64,000 bases of DNA, from the NCBI RefSeq assembly GCF_005937185.1, contig NZ_VCNI01000002.1, forward strand, positions 744,001 through 808,000, written 5' to 3'. The notes under the pieces were generated by a model. The model had not been told where the DNA came from. It saw only the letters and a list, made by a program, of their open reading frames with translations, and made no database searches. This document shows positions 8,660 through 18,192 of this stretch, in pieces. Within the stretch, counting starts at the first letter, position 1. Each line of letters opens with the position of its first letter. A program made the translations under genes and the position numbers. This DNA comes from Flagellimonas algicola (lineage in GTDB: Bacteria > Bacteroidota > Bacteroidia > Flavobacteriales > Flavobacteriaceae).

Positions 8660-10105
8660 CTATCCTACTGAGCCTTCAAGGCTTATTTCCAATAATTTTT
8701 GGGCTTCCACGGCGAACTCCATGGGAAGCTTGTTCAAAACCTCCTTGCTAAATCCGTTAACGATCAAGGCTATGGCCTTTTCCGTATCAATCCCTCTTTG
8801 ATTGCAATAGAAAATCTGGTCCTCCCCAATTTTACTGGTTGTGGCCTCATGCTCTATTTGTGCCGATTTATTTTTTGTTTCGATATATGGGAAAGTATGT
8901 GCGCCGCAGCGATTACCCATCAAAAGCGAGTCACATTGGGAAAAATTTCTGGCATTTTCAGCCCTGCTATTCACTTGTACCAAACCGCGATAACTGTTTT
9001 GGGATTGCCCAGCAGAAATTCCTTTGGAAATAATGGTACTCTTGGTGTTTTTTCCTAAGTGGATCATTTTGGTTCCCGTATCCGCTTGCTGGTAATTGTT
9101 CGTTACCGCAATGGAATAAAACTCTCCGATGGAATTGTCGCCTTTCAGTACACAGGATGGATATTTCCAGGTTACTGCCGATCCCGTTTCTACCTGTGTC
9201 CAAGAAATTTTTGCGTTTTCCTCGCAAATTCCCCTTTTGGTCACAAAGTTGAATACTCCACCCTTGCCTTCTTTATCACCAGGGTACCAATTTTGAACCG
9301 TTGAATATTTAATTTCCGCATCATCCAGAGCAATAAGCTCAACCACGGCCGCATGCAATTGATTTTCATCACGGGAAGGCGCAGTACAGCCTTCCAAATA
9401 ACTCACATAGCTTCCTTCGTCAGCAATCACTAAAGTTCTTTCAAACTGACCTGTTCCTGCTTGGTTGATCCTAAAATACGTGGAAAGTTCCATGGGACAT
9501 CTTACTCCTTTTGGGATATAACAGAAAGATCCATCAGAAAAGACCGCCGAGTTTAGGGCTGCATAAAAGTTATCTTTTTGGGGTACCACGGTACCGATAT
9601 ATTTTTTAACCAATTCCGGATGGTCCTGGATCGCTTCAGAAATGGAACAAAAGATAATCCCTTTTTCTGCCAAGGTTTTTTTGAAGGTGGTAGCCACGGA
9701 AACAGAGTCCATGACAATATCCACCGCAACGCCGGCCAATTTTTTCTGTTCATCCAAAGAAATTCCCAACCGTTTGAAGGTGTCCAACAATTCTGGATCT
9801 ACCTCATCCAAGCTATTGTACTTGGGTTTTTTGTTGGGCGCGGAGTAATAGGAAATATCCTGAAAATTAGGCTTTTCGTATTTCACGTTGGCCCACTCCG
9901 GTTCTTCCATCTCCTTCCAAAATCGAAACGCTTCCAGACGCCATTCGGTCATCCACTCTGGTTCCTGTTTCTTCTGGGAAATGGCAATAACAATGTCCTC
10001 GCTCAATCCCTTGGGAAAGGTATCCGATTCAATATCTGTATAGAAACCATATTCGTACTCCTTGGTTTCCAGTTCTTTCTTTAATTCTTCCTCTGTATAA
10101 GCCAT
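8660..10105 (-). CDS. sufB: SufB scaffold subunit
   Basis: The 481-aa protein is the main scaffold of the SufBC2D complex on which clusters are built. It has the typical length and the C-terminal beta-helix with RNGAHTFPY-like (here [12 protein letters not shown]) and [17 protein letters not shown] segments. It is the second gene of the operon after the A-type carrier. The sequence shows no inserted intein, which sufB sometimes carries in other taxa. Confidence 0.95.
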   Translation of the reverse strand: MAYTEEELKKELETKEYEYGFYTDIESDTFPKGLSEDIVIAISQKKQEPEWMTEWRLEAFRFWKEMEEPEWANVKYEKPNFQDISYYSAPNKKPKYNSLDEVDPELLDTFKRLGISLDEQKKLAGVAVDIVMDSVSVATTFKKTLAEKGIIFCSISEAIQDHPELVKKYIGTVVPQKDNFYAALNSAVFSDGSFCYIPKGVRCPMELSTYFRINQAGTGQFERTLVIADEGSYVSYLEGCTAPSRDENQLHAAVVELIALDDAEIKYSTVQNWYPGDKEGKGGVFNFVTKRGICEENAKISWTQVETGSAVTWKYPSCVLKGDNSIGEFYSIAVTNNYQQADTGTKMIHLGKNTKSTIISKGISAGQSQNSYRGLVQVNSRAENARNFSQCDSLLMGNRCGAHTFPYIETKNKSAQIEHEATTSKIGEDQIFYCNQRGIDTEKAIALIVNGFSKEVLNKLPMEFAVEAQKLLEISLEGSVG

Positions 10106-10106
10106 A

Positions 10107-10149
10107 CTTTACATTTAGCCAATGAGCAATGGACAATTAACAATGTTCA
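10107..10149. repeat. simple CAATG/CAATT repeat in the sufA-sufB spacer
   Basis: The spacer reads AGCCAATGAGCAATGG, ACAATTAACAATG and TTCAATTAG, i.e. a short-period CAAT-based repeat. Similar AATGTG/CTAATT words border the S23 gene at 40104. Confidence 0.45.
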
Positions 10150-10150
10150 A

Positions 10151-10480
10151 TTAGAGAGAAAAGCTTTCTCCGCACCCACATGTTCTTTGGGCGTTGGGGT
10201 TGTTGAAGACAAAGCCTTTACCGTTGAGTCCCCCGGAATATTCCAGCGTGGTGCCCACTAAGTATAGAAAGCTCTTTTTATCTACGATGATACGCACCGC
10301 ATTATCCTCAAAAACTTTATCGTTTTCCGCGGCAGACTTATCAAAATTCAGTTCATAGGACAATCCACTACAACCTCCACTTTTTACTCCAACACGGACA
10401 AAATCCGTGGAAGCATCAAAGCCTTCTTCCGTCATCAAGCTAACTACCTTTTGTTTGGCTGTTTCCGAAACTTTTATCAT
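10151..10480 (-). CDS. sufA: A-type Fe-S carrier (HesB/IscA/SufA family)
   Basis: The 109-aa protein has the three invariant cysteines of A-type carriers: C37 in SGGCSGL and C101/C103 in the C-terminal CGCGESF. These bind a [2Fe-2S] or [4Fe-4S] cluster for transfer to targets. As the first gene of the suf cluster it best fits SufA, though ErpA-like roles are possible. A TATATTTG promoter box lies upstream. Confidence 0.9.
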   Translation of the reverse strand: MIKVSETAKQKVVSLMTEEGFDASTDFVRVGVKSGGCSGLSYELNFDKSAAENDKVFEDNAVRIIVDKKSFLYLVGTTLEYSGGLNGKGFVFNNPNAQRTCGCGESFSL

Positions 10481-10509
10481 TCTACTTTGGATTTATTCTA
10501 AATAGCGTA

Positions 10510-10517
10510 CAAATATA
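10510..10517 (-). promoter_or_regulatory. probable suf operon promoter, -7 box
   Basis: TATATTTG on the minus strand matches TAnnTTTG and lies 29 nt upstream of the ATG at 10480. It is the only good match in the 118-bp spacer before the operon. The -33 TTG is not evident. Confidence 0.45.
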
Positions 10518-10598
10518 GGTGTTTAGTAGGGTTTTACCATAGTTCCTAACATTATAATAACGAATGCTGGAATAGGGGTTATCTATGGAACAGGGAAG

Positions 10599-11939
10599 TT
10601 ATTTTATTTTTATGACCACAAGGTCGCTAAGTCCTTTGGATACAAGGCCTGGGAAGTCATCACTGGCGCTTTCGCCAACAAGAACCAAACTGCCGTCGCG
10701 GTTCTCCACTACATCAAAACCAAAATCGATTCCGGAACCCCCAAAAGTTTGCTGGTATTCGATATTCCCAGAGGCATCCGTTTTGATGATCCAAAGATCG
10801 TTTTCACCCTGGTTTTCTACCGTATCTCCGTCCGTGCTTTTGGAGTTACCGGCAATGAGTATTCCCCCTTCAGTGCTTACGCTCACTGACTGAGCCGCAT
10901 CAAAGGCGGTTCCTCCATACGCCCTTTCCCAAATCAATGCGCCAGTATCACTTACCTTGATCAACCACACATCAGACTCTCCATTGTTTCTCGATATATC
11001 CGTGTCCGTACTGAAAGTGTTTCCTGTAACTACATAAGCCCCATCCAAAGTTTTGGCTATACCATAGGCCTTGTCAATGCCTGTTCCACCAAAGGACTGT
11101 TGCCAAAGCAATTCTCCCTGATTGCTCACTTTGAGCACCCAAAAATCATAGCTTCCTTTGGGATTGGTAATGTCAAAATCATCACTTTCCGAAGCTCCGG
11201 CCAAAACAAAACCGCCATCGTCCGCTTGAACCACGCCATAGGAACGGTCATTGTTGGTACCCCCAAAATATCTTCGCCATTCCAGATTACCTTGTGCATC
11301 CAACTTGGTTCCCCAAAACTCTCCAACCCCATGCCGAGTGAGATAACTGCCTTTGCCTTCATTCCCTGCTCCTCCGGAGGAAGTCACATCCAAAAAACCT
11401 GAAAAAAAGAATCCGCCATCCGCAGTCTCCACTACATCATAGGAATGATCGTGACCAGAAAATCCAAAGCTTTTTTCCCAAAGAATGTTTCCGGAATTGT
11501 CCAATTTCAAAATCCAGTTATCATGGAACCCTTCGTTATTGCTCCCATCTCCATCATCGCTCATAGCATATCCCACAATGGCATAGCCTCCATCCCTGGT
11601 TTGAATCACGGATTGCCCCCTGTCATCTTTGGTTCCTCCGTAGGTTTTGCTCCAGCTGAGATTTCCTTCATCATCCAACTTTAACAACCAGTAGTCATTA
11701 ACGTTGGTGGATTTTCCTGCTAAATCCCCATCCATGCTGTTGCTATAACCTAAAACCGCATAACCGCCATCTGAAGTTTGAATCACGGATTGCGCGGTGT
11801 CCTCCCCACTACCACCAAAACTTATCATCCAATCCATCTCTCCCTCAAAGGTTCGCTGTAATGGAAGACTTGTTTGCGAATCGTCACTGAGGCAAGACCA
11901 TACCAAGGCCAACACCAACATTCCTACTAACTTTTTCAT
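10599..11939 (-). CDS. lipoprotein with seven or more beta-propeller repeats
   Basis: The 446-aa protein has a signal peptide ending at a VWSC lipobox (Cys16) followed by LSDD. The rest consists of about eight repeats of roughly 50 aa with a GGT/GGS-D-A-SV-T-DGGY-V-GYS pattern and a D-W-L-K-L-D/N-G-L-W strand, as in Bacteroidota T9SS-type or secreted propeller proteins. No C-terminal sorting domain is seen, so lipid anchoring is the likely surface attachment. Function is unknown. It is 9 bp downstream of another lipoprotein gene and probably co-transcribed. Confidence 0.75.
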   Translation of the reverse strand: MKKLVGMLVLALVWSCLSDDSQTSLPLQRTFEGEMDWMISFGGSGEDTAQSVIQTSDGGYAVLGYSNSMDGDLAGKSTNVNDYWLLKLDDEGNLSWSKTYGGTKDDRGQSVIQTRDGGYAIVGYAMSDDGDGSNNEGFHDNWILKLDNSGNILWEKSFGFSGHDHSYDVVETADGGFFFSGFLDVTSSGGAGNEGKGSYLTRHGVGEFWGTKLDAQGNLEWRRYFGGTNNDRSYGVVQADDGGFVLAGASESDDFDITNPKGSYDFWVLKVSNQGELLWQQSFGGTGIDKAYGIAKTLDGAYVVTGNTFSTDTDISRNNGESDVWLIKVSDTGALIWERAYGGTAFDAAQSVSVSTEGGILIAGNSKSTDGDTVENQGENDLWIIKTDASGNIEYQQTFGGSGIDFGFDVVENRDGSLVLVGESASDDFPGLVSKGLSDLVVIKIK

Positions 11940-11948
11940 GGTGCAGCT

Positions 11949-13226
11949 TTAGTTGGACTTTTGGATGACAAAGAGACCGCCACCCGTATCACTGATAATT
12001 ATTTTACCGCTTTCAAAAAATGGATATACACTCCAAACCCCATCAAATCCTGCAATATTGTTGGATGGGTGGGTGTCAAAAAAAGCTTTTTCCGAAATAT
12101 TCTCATTTTCAATATCTGAAATGTCGAGAACTCTTAGTCCAGCTGAATAATTGGCCAAGAAAAACTCATCTCCCAAAACATAGCCATTGTGGTCAATGGC
12201 CCCTGTGGGTCCCAAATAGGTGGTATGCAAAGTTGGGTTGTCCAAATCGGAAAAATCAAAAATGAGGGTTCGGGAATTGAACCCAAAATCTGGCTCGTCC
12301 AACTCATCGCCTAAAATAAAGTAACGGTGGTCCTCCGTAAACCATCCCTGATGGGTATAGCCCAAGTTGCTATAGGATAAGGTTGATATCTCTGTTGGAT
12401 TAGACTTGTTGGTAATATCAACTATGGCAATTTGGTTTTCATTGGCCCCAATAAAAATCTCTTGACCGGTGTAGTCCGTGTCCGGCCCTTGATAGGTGAC
12501 CACCTGTGCATCATGGGTGTATCCATTGGCACCGTATCCGCCAACCCCAGACGGACTGGTAGGGCTTTGAACACTTATAAAATGAACCCCCCCGTTAAAG
12601 GCATCGTTGCGGGCGGTTCCTACGGGATAGGCAAAGCCCATTTCTTCATTGATGACAATATTATGCGCATTCCCGATTCCTGTGTAGCGGGCATCTGCCG
12701 TCAAAACTTGTGGTGGGCTCTGAACATTCCGGAGTCTGGTCAAATCAAAAATCTGCATCCCATGGCCAGGGGCTTCCGAAACCACAAAAGCATGGTTGTT
12801 ATATACTTTTACATCTCTCCAAGTACTATTGTCTGTTGCCGTTGGCATTTTTCCAATATAAATTGGATTGGAGGTATCGGTGATATCCACAAAAGCAGTA
12901 CCATTGTTTAGACCAACCAACGCATACTCCCTATTGTTTTCGGTATCTGTCCATCCCCAAATGTCATTTCCGGAACCTGCGCTCAAGGAACTCAAATCCA
13001 TATGGAATAGCAAATCGTACCCGTCGCAGGGATAAATTGCCGCCATTCCACTTTCGCAAGGTGTGGCCCCGCGTGTTACATCCCCGTTTCCAATATCCAT
13101 TGTATTACCTCCGCCATTGTTGCCGCCATTGTTTCCTCCATTATCTATGGGAGAAACAAAGCCATCATCACTGGAACAGGATAGAATAATGAAAACCAAA
13201 AGGATGGTAAAGTGAGGTTTTACCAT
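11949..13226 (-). CDS. choice-of-anchor B family lipoprotein
   Basis: The 425-aa protein begins with a signal peptide and an ILSC lipobox (Cys17, then SSDDG), followed by an Asn/Gly-rich linker (about 28-47). The body has LVIvd-type repeats (for example EYALVGLNNGTAFVDITD) typical of the choice-of-anchor B family. These proteins are predicted exported propellers without known activity. It lies first in a two-gene unit with the propeller gene at 10599. Confidence 0.8.
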   Translation of the reverse strand: MVKPHFTILLVFIILSCSSDDGFVSPIDNGGNNGGNNGGGNTMDIGNGDVTRGATPCESGMAAIYPCDGYDLLFHMDLSSLSAGSGNDIWGWTDTENNREYALVGLNNGTAFVDITDTSNPIYIGKMPTATDNSTWRDVKVYNNHAFVVSEAPGHGMQIFDLTRLRNVQSPPQVLTADARYTGIGNAHNIVINEEMGFAYPVGTARNDAFNGGVHFISVQSPTSPSGVGGYGANGYTHDAQVVTYQGPDTDYTGQEIFIGANENQIAIVDITNKSNPTEISTLSYSNLGYTHQGWFTEDHRYFILGDELDEPDFGFNSRTLIFDFSDLDNPTLHTTYLGPTGAIDHNGYVLGDEFFLANYSAGLRVLDISDIENENISEKAFFDTHPSNNIAGFDGVWSVYPFFESGKIIISDTGGGLFVIQKSN

Positions 13227-13279
13227 TTCAAAGCAATTTTAAGTTTAATTTAAAGATACCATTTTATAATTATCCTATT

Positions 13280-13287
13280 TACTTTTG
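13280..13287 (+). promoter_or_regulatory. -7 box for thiL, leaderless arrangement
   Basis: TACTTTTG matches TAnnTTTG and ends only 4 nt before the thiL ATG at 13292. With the usual few bases between box and start point, transcription would begin at or next to the A of the ATG, giving a leaderless mRNA. This is inference from spacing. Confidence 0.45.
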
Positions 13288-13291
13288 CAAA

Positions 13292-14338
13292 ATGCTAGAA
13301 AACAAGAATTCGCAGCGAACCACCTTAGAGCAATTGGGTGAATTTGGATTGATAAAACATCTCACCCAACACTTTGAATTGACCCAAGCTTCATCTTTAA
13401 AAGGTGTGGGGGATGATGCCGCTGTTCTGGATTTTAAGGATCAAAAAACCATTGTGTCCACTGATCTTTTGGTTGAGGGAGTACACTTTGATTTAAGTTA
13501 TATGCCCTTAAAACATTTAGGCTATAAGGCCGTCATGGTCAATCTTTCTGATATCTATGCCATGAACGCCACCGCAACGCAGATTACAGTTTCGCTTGCT
13601 GTTTCCAACCGATTTCCCTTGGAGGCCCTTGAAGAATTTTACGCTGGGGTAGCACAGGCCTGTAAAATGTACCAGGTGGATTTAGTAGGTGGTGATACTA
13701 CCTCATCCACCAAGGGGATGTTGATCAGCGTAACGGCAATTGGTGTGGCCAATGAGGATGATTTGGTTTATCGCTCAGGGGCCAAAGCCAATGATCTATT
13801 GGTGGTAACCGGAGATTTGGGAGGTGCCTACTTGGGTCTTCAGGTTTTGGAGCGTGAAAAAGAGGTGTTCAAGGTAAACCCCAACAGTCAACCCGATCTT
13901 GATCCCTATTCTTATATTATAGAAAGGCAGTTAAAGCCCGAAGCTCGAAAAGACATCGTGGAACTATTGGACAAACTGGAGGTAAAACCAACCGCAATGA
14001 TTGATATCAGTGATGGACTTTCTTCCGAGATTCTGCACCTTTGCGAACAAAGCGAAACCGGCTGTAATCTTTTTGAGGATAAAATTCCATTGGATCCCAC
14101 AGTGATTTCCACTGCTGAAGAGTTTAAAATGGATTCCACAACAATAGCCCTGAGTGGCGGGGAGGATTACGAATTACTCTTCACCATTGATCAAGCCGAT
14201 TTCCCAAAGATCAAAGCCAATCCCAACCTAACGGTAATTGGTCATATGACCTCAAAAGAAGAGGGACCCCATTTGATTACAAGAGCCAATACAAAAATTG
14301 CGTTGACCGCCCAAGGTTGGAGTTCATTCAACAAATAA
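13292..14338 (+). CDS. thiL: thiamine-monophosphate kinase ThiL
   Basis: The 348-aa enzyme phosphorylates thiamine monophosphate to thiamine diphosphate with ATP. Family motifs are in order: GVGDDAAVL (about 41-49), VSTDLLVEGVHFDL (about 59-72), GGDTTSS (about 133-139), DISDGLSSE (about 236-244) and SGGEDYELLFT (about 283-293). It stands alone, away from other thiamine genes. The ATG lies almost on the predicted promoter. Confidence 0.93.
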   Translation: MLENKNSQRTTLEQLGEFGLIKHLTQHFELTQASSLKGVGDDAAVLDFKDQKTIVSTDLLVEGVHFDLSYMPLKHLGYKAVMVNLSDIYAMNATATQITVSLAVSNRFPLEALEEFYAGVAQACKMYQVDLVGGDTTSSTKGMLISVTAIGVANEDDLVYRSGAKANDLLVVTGDLGGAYLGLQVLEREKEVFKVNPNSQPDLDPYSYIIERQLKPEARKDIVELLDKLEVKPTAMIDISDGLSSEILHLCEQSETGCNLFEDKIPLDPTVISTAEEFKMDSTTIALSGGEDYELLFTIDQADFPKIKANPNLTVIGHMTSKEEGPHLITRANTKIALTAQGWSSFNK

Positions 14339-14341
14339 AAA

Positions 14342-14442
14342 ATCCCGAAAACAAGGGCAACACTCGAAAGACGGTCTTGGGGCACGCGACTGCACTGAAC
14401 GAGTTGCTTACTTAATTTCCGGGATAACCCTTGAAATTTTTT
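14342..14442 (+). terminator. complex structured region after thiL, possible terminator
   Basis: Several complementary segments are visible. ATCCCGAAA (14342) pairs imperfectly with TTTCCGGGAT (14416); GCAACACTCG (14357) pairs with CGAGTTGC (14400) with a bulge; CAAGGG (14352) pairs with CCCTTG (14428), which is followed by GAAATTTTTT. The last pairing crosses the first, so the two may be alternatives or a pseudoknot. It also carries the CACTCGAA word of the REP-like hairpin at 127-165. Confidence 0.4.
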
Positions 14443-14458
14443 AAAAGCGTGGCGCTTA

Positions 14459-14716
14459 CTACGCCACTTGGGGAACTTGTCTATTACGTCTTTTGCGATA
14501 CATATCTGCCAAAGTACTATTAATGTCCTGTCGCTGTGGGGTCAAAGCAGAAAGTTTGCCACTAGCATCTGTGGTCACTTCTTTTTGACAATGCAGGCAT
14601 TTGTACTCTTTGATGTGTTCTGTAACCTTTTTGGAAACTACATAATGGTGTCCAAATATGTTGCAGAAGAAAGAAGAAAATTTGTTGCCATGTGAGTGGG
14701 AGGAGGAAGTCTTCAT
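14459..14716 (-). CDS. small zinc-ribbon-like hypothetical protein
   Basis: An 85-aa cytosolic protein (ATG 14716; an in-frame ATG at 14743 adds nine residues). It contains CNIFGHHY near the N-terminus and a CLHC knuckle in EYKCLHCQKEV, so a single metal site is plausible. The C-terminus is basic (RKRRNRQ). The layout resembles short uncharacterised flavobacterial proteins, but I cannot assign a function. It is convergent with thiL. Confidence 0.6.
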   Translation of the reverse strand: MKTSSSHSHGNKFSSFFCNIFGHHYVVSKKVTEHIKEYKCLHCQKEVTTDASGKLSALTPQRQDINSTLADMYRKRRNRQVPQVA

Positions 14717-14987
14717 AAGTTGGTTTTGTTTGGGGGCATTCAAACGATTTGGGGATCGAAAAATGCGGTAACATTTTACTGTAATTCTATTTTATACTTC
14801 TAATGTTTTAGATTAGACATTTATTACTGCAACGGCTGTTGATAACTTTTTATTTCATGAAACTATCTGAAAAAGTTTTTTTTCGATGAAATACACACAT
14901 ATCGATAAAAAGTGACTTTCCGCCGTTGACTTACTTGTTCGAAATATAATTATTTGATTTATTTTAACAAAAAATTATTAACACTTT

Positions 14988-16469
14988 ATGAACAAAAAAA
15001 CTGTTGCCGTAACCGCTTTTGCGCTATTCTCCCTTTTTTTTGGCGCAGGCAATCTTATTCTTCCCCCGCTCCTTGGTTTTAAGTCCGGAGACTTATGGTG
15101 GGTGGTTGCCCTAGGGTTTTGTCTATCGGCAGTTCTCATTCCAATTCTGGGAATTCTCGCCCATGCCAAATTGCAGGGCACCATGTTCGACTTTGCAAAA
15201 AAGGTATCTCCTACATTCAGTTTGGTCTATTGTTATATTGTGTACGCCATTTCTATTAGCTTGCCTTCGCCAAGAACAGCGTCGGTTACCCATGAAATGG
15301 CAATACAGCCCATTTGGGATTCCTCTTCCCTGTTGACCAGTATCATCTATTTTGTGTTGGTCTACATCTTTGTGGTCAACCGTTCCAAGATTTTGGACTT
15401 AGTGGGCAAATTTTTGACGCCTGGAATTTTGATTGTCTTGGTGTTGATTATGGGAGCTGCCATTTTTGGTTTGGATTTCGATTTCGGAATTTCCCAATTC
15501 AATAACTCCTTTACAGCCGGAATCTTGGAGGGCTATCAAACCTTTGATGCCATCGGTGCGGTAGTTGTGGGTGGGGTAATTATCATTTCTATTAACCTAA
15601 AGGATAAGCAGGCTTCTTATGAAGTCAAAAAAGGTCTTATCGCCAGAGCCGGATGGTTTGCTGGTCTGGGACTGTTCCTTATTTATACAGGCTTGATCTT
15701 AACAGGATCTCTCTTCGGTGATTCTTTTGATCCTGAAATTTCTCGAACCGCACTGCTTAGTGGTATCAGCCAAAAAACTTGGGGAAACACAGCTGCACTT
15801 CTGTTGAGTGTTTTGGTAAGCTTGGCCTGTTTTACAACGGCTGTCGGAATCATTACAGGAACAGCTGATTTTATCAAAGGACGTTTTAACGAATCACAAA
15901 TCGCCTATACCATCACAGCTATAATAGGTTGTATCCTTGGAGTTTTAATGGGCCAATTTAACGTGGGTTATATTATTGCCGTTGCCTTGCCGGCATTAAT
16001 GTTTATTTACCCCATTACCATTGTATTGATCATCCTGAATGTGCTCCCGGACAAGTGGGCTTCAGTCAAGGTTTTCCGTTGGGTAATTGCGGCCACTATT
16101 CTATTTAGCGTTCCCGATTTTTTAGGGAGTGTTGATCTCAAGGAACTTATGCCGTATTATTTAACCAGTTTTCCTTTAGGTGAATTTAGTTTGGGCTGGA
16201 TTTTACCCGCTATATCAGCATTCATCCTTAGCAGTATTAAACTGAACAGTACTATGCCCCACAAGAAAATTGCCCTTAATCATTTTGGCCTGTTCATAGG
16301 ACTTCTAACCTTTTTCTTCATCTTCTCCGAAATTTTAGTGGTTAAATTGTTCGGAGAAATACATAATGTTATTCTTTGGTTACAATTGTTATTGGCGGGA
16401 ACGATATTGTTATTCCTTGTTACAATACTTTCATACTTTGTTTTTATCCTGAAAAAAACAAGAAAGTAA
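14988..16469 (+). CDS. brnQ: branched-chain amino acid carrier BrnQ (LIVCS family)
   Basis: The 493-aa protein has about 12 or more hydrophobic helices and the LIVCS N-terminus ALFSLFFGAGNLILPP. It imports leucine, isoleucine and valine with Na+ or H+ across the inner membrane. It is longer than the usual 430-450 aa because of extra hydrophobic helices at the C-terminus. An AT-rich 240-bp region lies upstream. The AbiH-type gene starts one base after its stop codon. Confidence 0.88.
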   Translation: MNKKTVAVTAFALFSLFFGAGNLILPPLLGFKSGDLWWVVALGFCLSAVLIPILGILAHAKLQGTMFDFAKKVSPTFSLVYCYIVYAISISLPSPRTASVTHEMAIQPIWDSSSLLTSIIYFVLVYIFVVNRSKILDLVGKFLTPGILIVLVLIMGAAIFGLDFDFGISQFNNSFTAGILEGYQTFDAIGAVVVGGVIIISINLKDKQASYEVKKGLIARAGWFAGLGLFLIYTGLILTGSLFGDSFDPEISRTALLSGISQKTWGNTAALLLSVLVSLACFTTAVGIITGTADFIKGRFNESQIAYTITAIIGCILGVLMGQFNVGYIIAVALPALMFIYPITIVLIILNVLPDKWASVKVFRWVIAATILFSVPDFLGSVDLKELMPYYLTSFPLGEFSLGWILPAISAFILSSIKLNSTMPHKKIALNHFGLFIGLLTFFFIFSEILVVKLFGEIHNVILWLQLLLAGTILLFLVTILSYFVFILKKTRK

Positions 16470-16470
16470 A

Positions 16471-17781
16471 ATGAACAAACTCATCATTGTAGGTAACGGT
16501 TTTGATTTGGCTCACGGACTTCAAACATCATATGGTCATTTCATAAATGATTTTTGGTCCAACTTAAAATCTATTTATGAAGAAAAACATGTGCAGGAAA
16601 TTGTATATGTAAACCTAGAGTTTTATCGTGTTTTGACAATTAACTCTATCTCTTGTTTTGAGGATTTAATTTCTAATCTTGAAGAGTATTGCGAAGATCA
16701 CAAATTTTACTTCAACAAGGCTACCCTAATTGCTACAACCCGCAAGGGATTTGGAAAGGAAATATTTAAGTTTAATAATCACCTTTTCAAAAATTTGAAT
16801 CTCCGTTCACTAGAAAATTGGGTTGATATAGAATACGAGTATTTTACCCAATTAAAAACAATCTCAAAAAGAAAGATTCTTTCCTACACAGGTAGCAGAG
16901 AGGAGGCAGAAAAGGAACAAATAAGTAAAAATAGGTCAAATGCTATTCAACTAAACAAGGAGTTTAACGAAATTAAAGAGCTTTTAAAATCATATCTAAT
17001 TCGTAATACTGCGGATAGTTATGACCTAATAAATGGAAGGGTTTCCAATTTTCAGCAACTGTTAAATCTTCTTGAAGTCAAGCCATTATATCTTTCTAAA
17101 ACTAACTCCAACAGGAAATTTCTTAACGAGTTTTCTATTGCCGATCATGATGAAATCACTGACTTTGACAACAAATTAATTGAAGCTTCAACAAATACCA
17201 AAACCCATGAATTTCTATACAATTCGAAAAAAAAGACGGTCTTTTTGAACTTCAATTATACCAATTCGCTATATGTTTATGCCAGCATCATGAAAACGGG
17301 TAACTATGGTTACTATTTACCCCCAGAAATAATACCTATACATGGATCTTTAAAAAATGAAGGTGATTATGAAATTTTTTTTGGTTTTGGAGATGAGATG
17401 GATGAAGACTATAGTTTTATTGAAAATCTAAATCAAAATGAATATTTAAGTCATTTCAAATCTTTTATGTACTCCAGAACCCCCTACTATAAACAAATTC
17501 TGGATTTAATCGATTCAGAGAAATTTCAAGTTTATGTTATGGGACACTCATGTGGTCTTTCTGACAGAACCTTGCTTAATACAATTTTTGAACATAAAAA
17601 CTGTCGATCAATTAAAGTATTCTATCATAAACGTGAAGATGGAACTGATAATTTTACAGAAACTATTCAAAACATTTCTCGACATTTTAATGATAAAAAA
17701 ATGATGCGAGAAAAAATTGTGAACAAATCTCTTTGTTCTCCCCTGCCTCAAACTATGAGATTTCCCCTAAAGAACCAATAG
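16471..17781 (+). CDS. AbiH-family abortive infection protein
   Basis: The 436-aa protein matches the AbiH pattern: an N-terminal NKLIIVGNGFDLAHGLQTSY (residues 2-21) and a C-terminal VYVMGHSCGLSDRTLLNTIF. AbiH proteins were first described as phage abortive-infection factors; the mechanism is not established. It begins 1 bp after brnQ, so it is probably translationally coupled to it, which is unusual for a defence gene. The gene is visibly richer in A+T than brnQ, consistent with acquisition. SymE-like and XRE genes follow. Confidence 0.8.
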   Translation: MNKLIIVGNGFDLAHGLQTSYGHFINDFWSNLKSIYEEKHVQEIVYVNLEFYRVLTINSISCFEDLISNLEEYCEDHKFYFNKATLIATTRKGFGKEIFKFNNHLFKNLNLRSLENWVDIEYEYFTQLKTISKRKILSYTGSREEAEKEQISKNRSNAIQLNKEFNEIKELLKSYLIRNTADSYDLINGRVSNFQQLLNLLEVKPLYLSKTNSNRKFLNEFSIADHDEITDFDNKLIEASTNTKTHEFLYNSKKKTVFLNFNYTNSLYVYASIMKTGNYGYYLPPEIIPIHGSLKNEGDYEIFFGFGDEMDEDYSFIENLNQNEYLSHFKSFMYSRTPYYKQILDLIDSEKFQVYVMGHSCGLSDRTLLNTIFEHKNCRSIKVFYHKREDGTDNFTETIQNISRHFNDKKMMREKIVNKSLCSPLPQTMRFPLKNQ

Positions 17782-17879
17782 CTATACAAGACCGAAGGCA
17801 CAAAAGTATGACCCTCACCTCTTTGTACTTTACAAACAAAACATGTAGGTTGGTGTAGTTTACATTGTTACTTTTTGAT

Positions 17880-18071
17880 TTAAGGACTTGACTTTTTCTC
17901 ATCTTTGATTGGTGTAATAACCAATTTATCCTGCACCCATTCCACTTGTACATATTCCCCTAATCTGAATCCCAGCGCTTCCAACCATTTTCCTTCCATT
18001 CTAATCTCGGGAATAATAATTTCATCATAGGTTCTTTTTCTATGCTTGGGTTGAATCTTAATTTTTTTCAT
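17880..18071 (-). CDS. SymE-family toxin
   Basis: The 63-aa protein has the SymE/AbrB-like core: RTYDEIIIPEIRMEGKWLEALGF, then RLGEYVQVEW and KLVITPI. In E. coli SymE is an SOS-induced toxin repressed by the antisense RNA SymR; many Bacteroidota carry stand-alone SymE-like genes. Any antisense RNA here would come from the opposite strand over the start region, but I see no clear promoter for it. It is divergent from the XRE gene. Confidence 0.8.
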   Translation of the reverse strand: MKKIKIQPKHRKRTYDEIIIPEIRMEGKWLEALGFRLGEYVQVEWVQDKLVITPIKDEKKSSP

Positions 18072-18157
18072 TTACGAATTCTTATTGGGTTTTGCTCAAA
18101 TATCAGAAACTTATTTTCGTTTTACGAAATTTTATTTTCGAATATAGAAAATAATCG

Positions 18158-18192
18158 TTGAATTTAAGATGTTTTTGAATCAACTATTTTTG
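18158..18192 (+). promoter_or_regulatory. probable promoter of the small XRE gene
   Basis: TATTTTTG (18185-18192) is a full TAnnTTTG match 25 nt before the ATG at 18218, with a TTG at 18158-18160. The 24-nt gap is a little long. The same divergent spacer holds two short inverted repeats, TTTCG/CGAAA and ATTTTC/GAAAAT (about 18115-18152), that could serve as operators for symE and the XRE gene. Confidence 0.4.

Noticed and set aside
14744..14987. Possible RNA gene or riboswitch upstream of brnQ
   Set aside because: The sequence is AT-rich with no convincing stems or known riboswitch motif; I treat it as promoter region.
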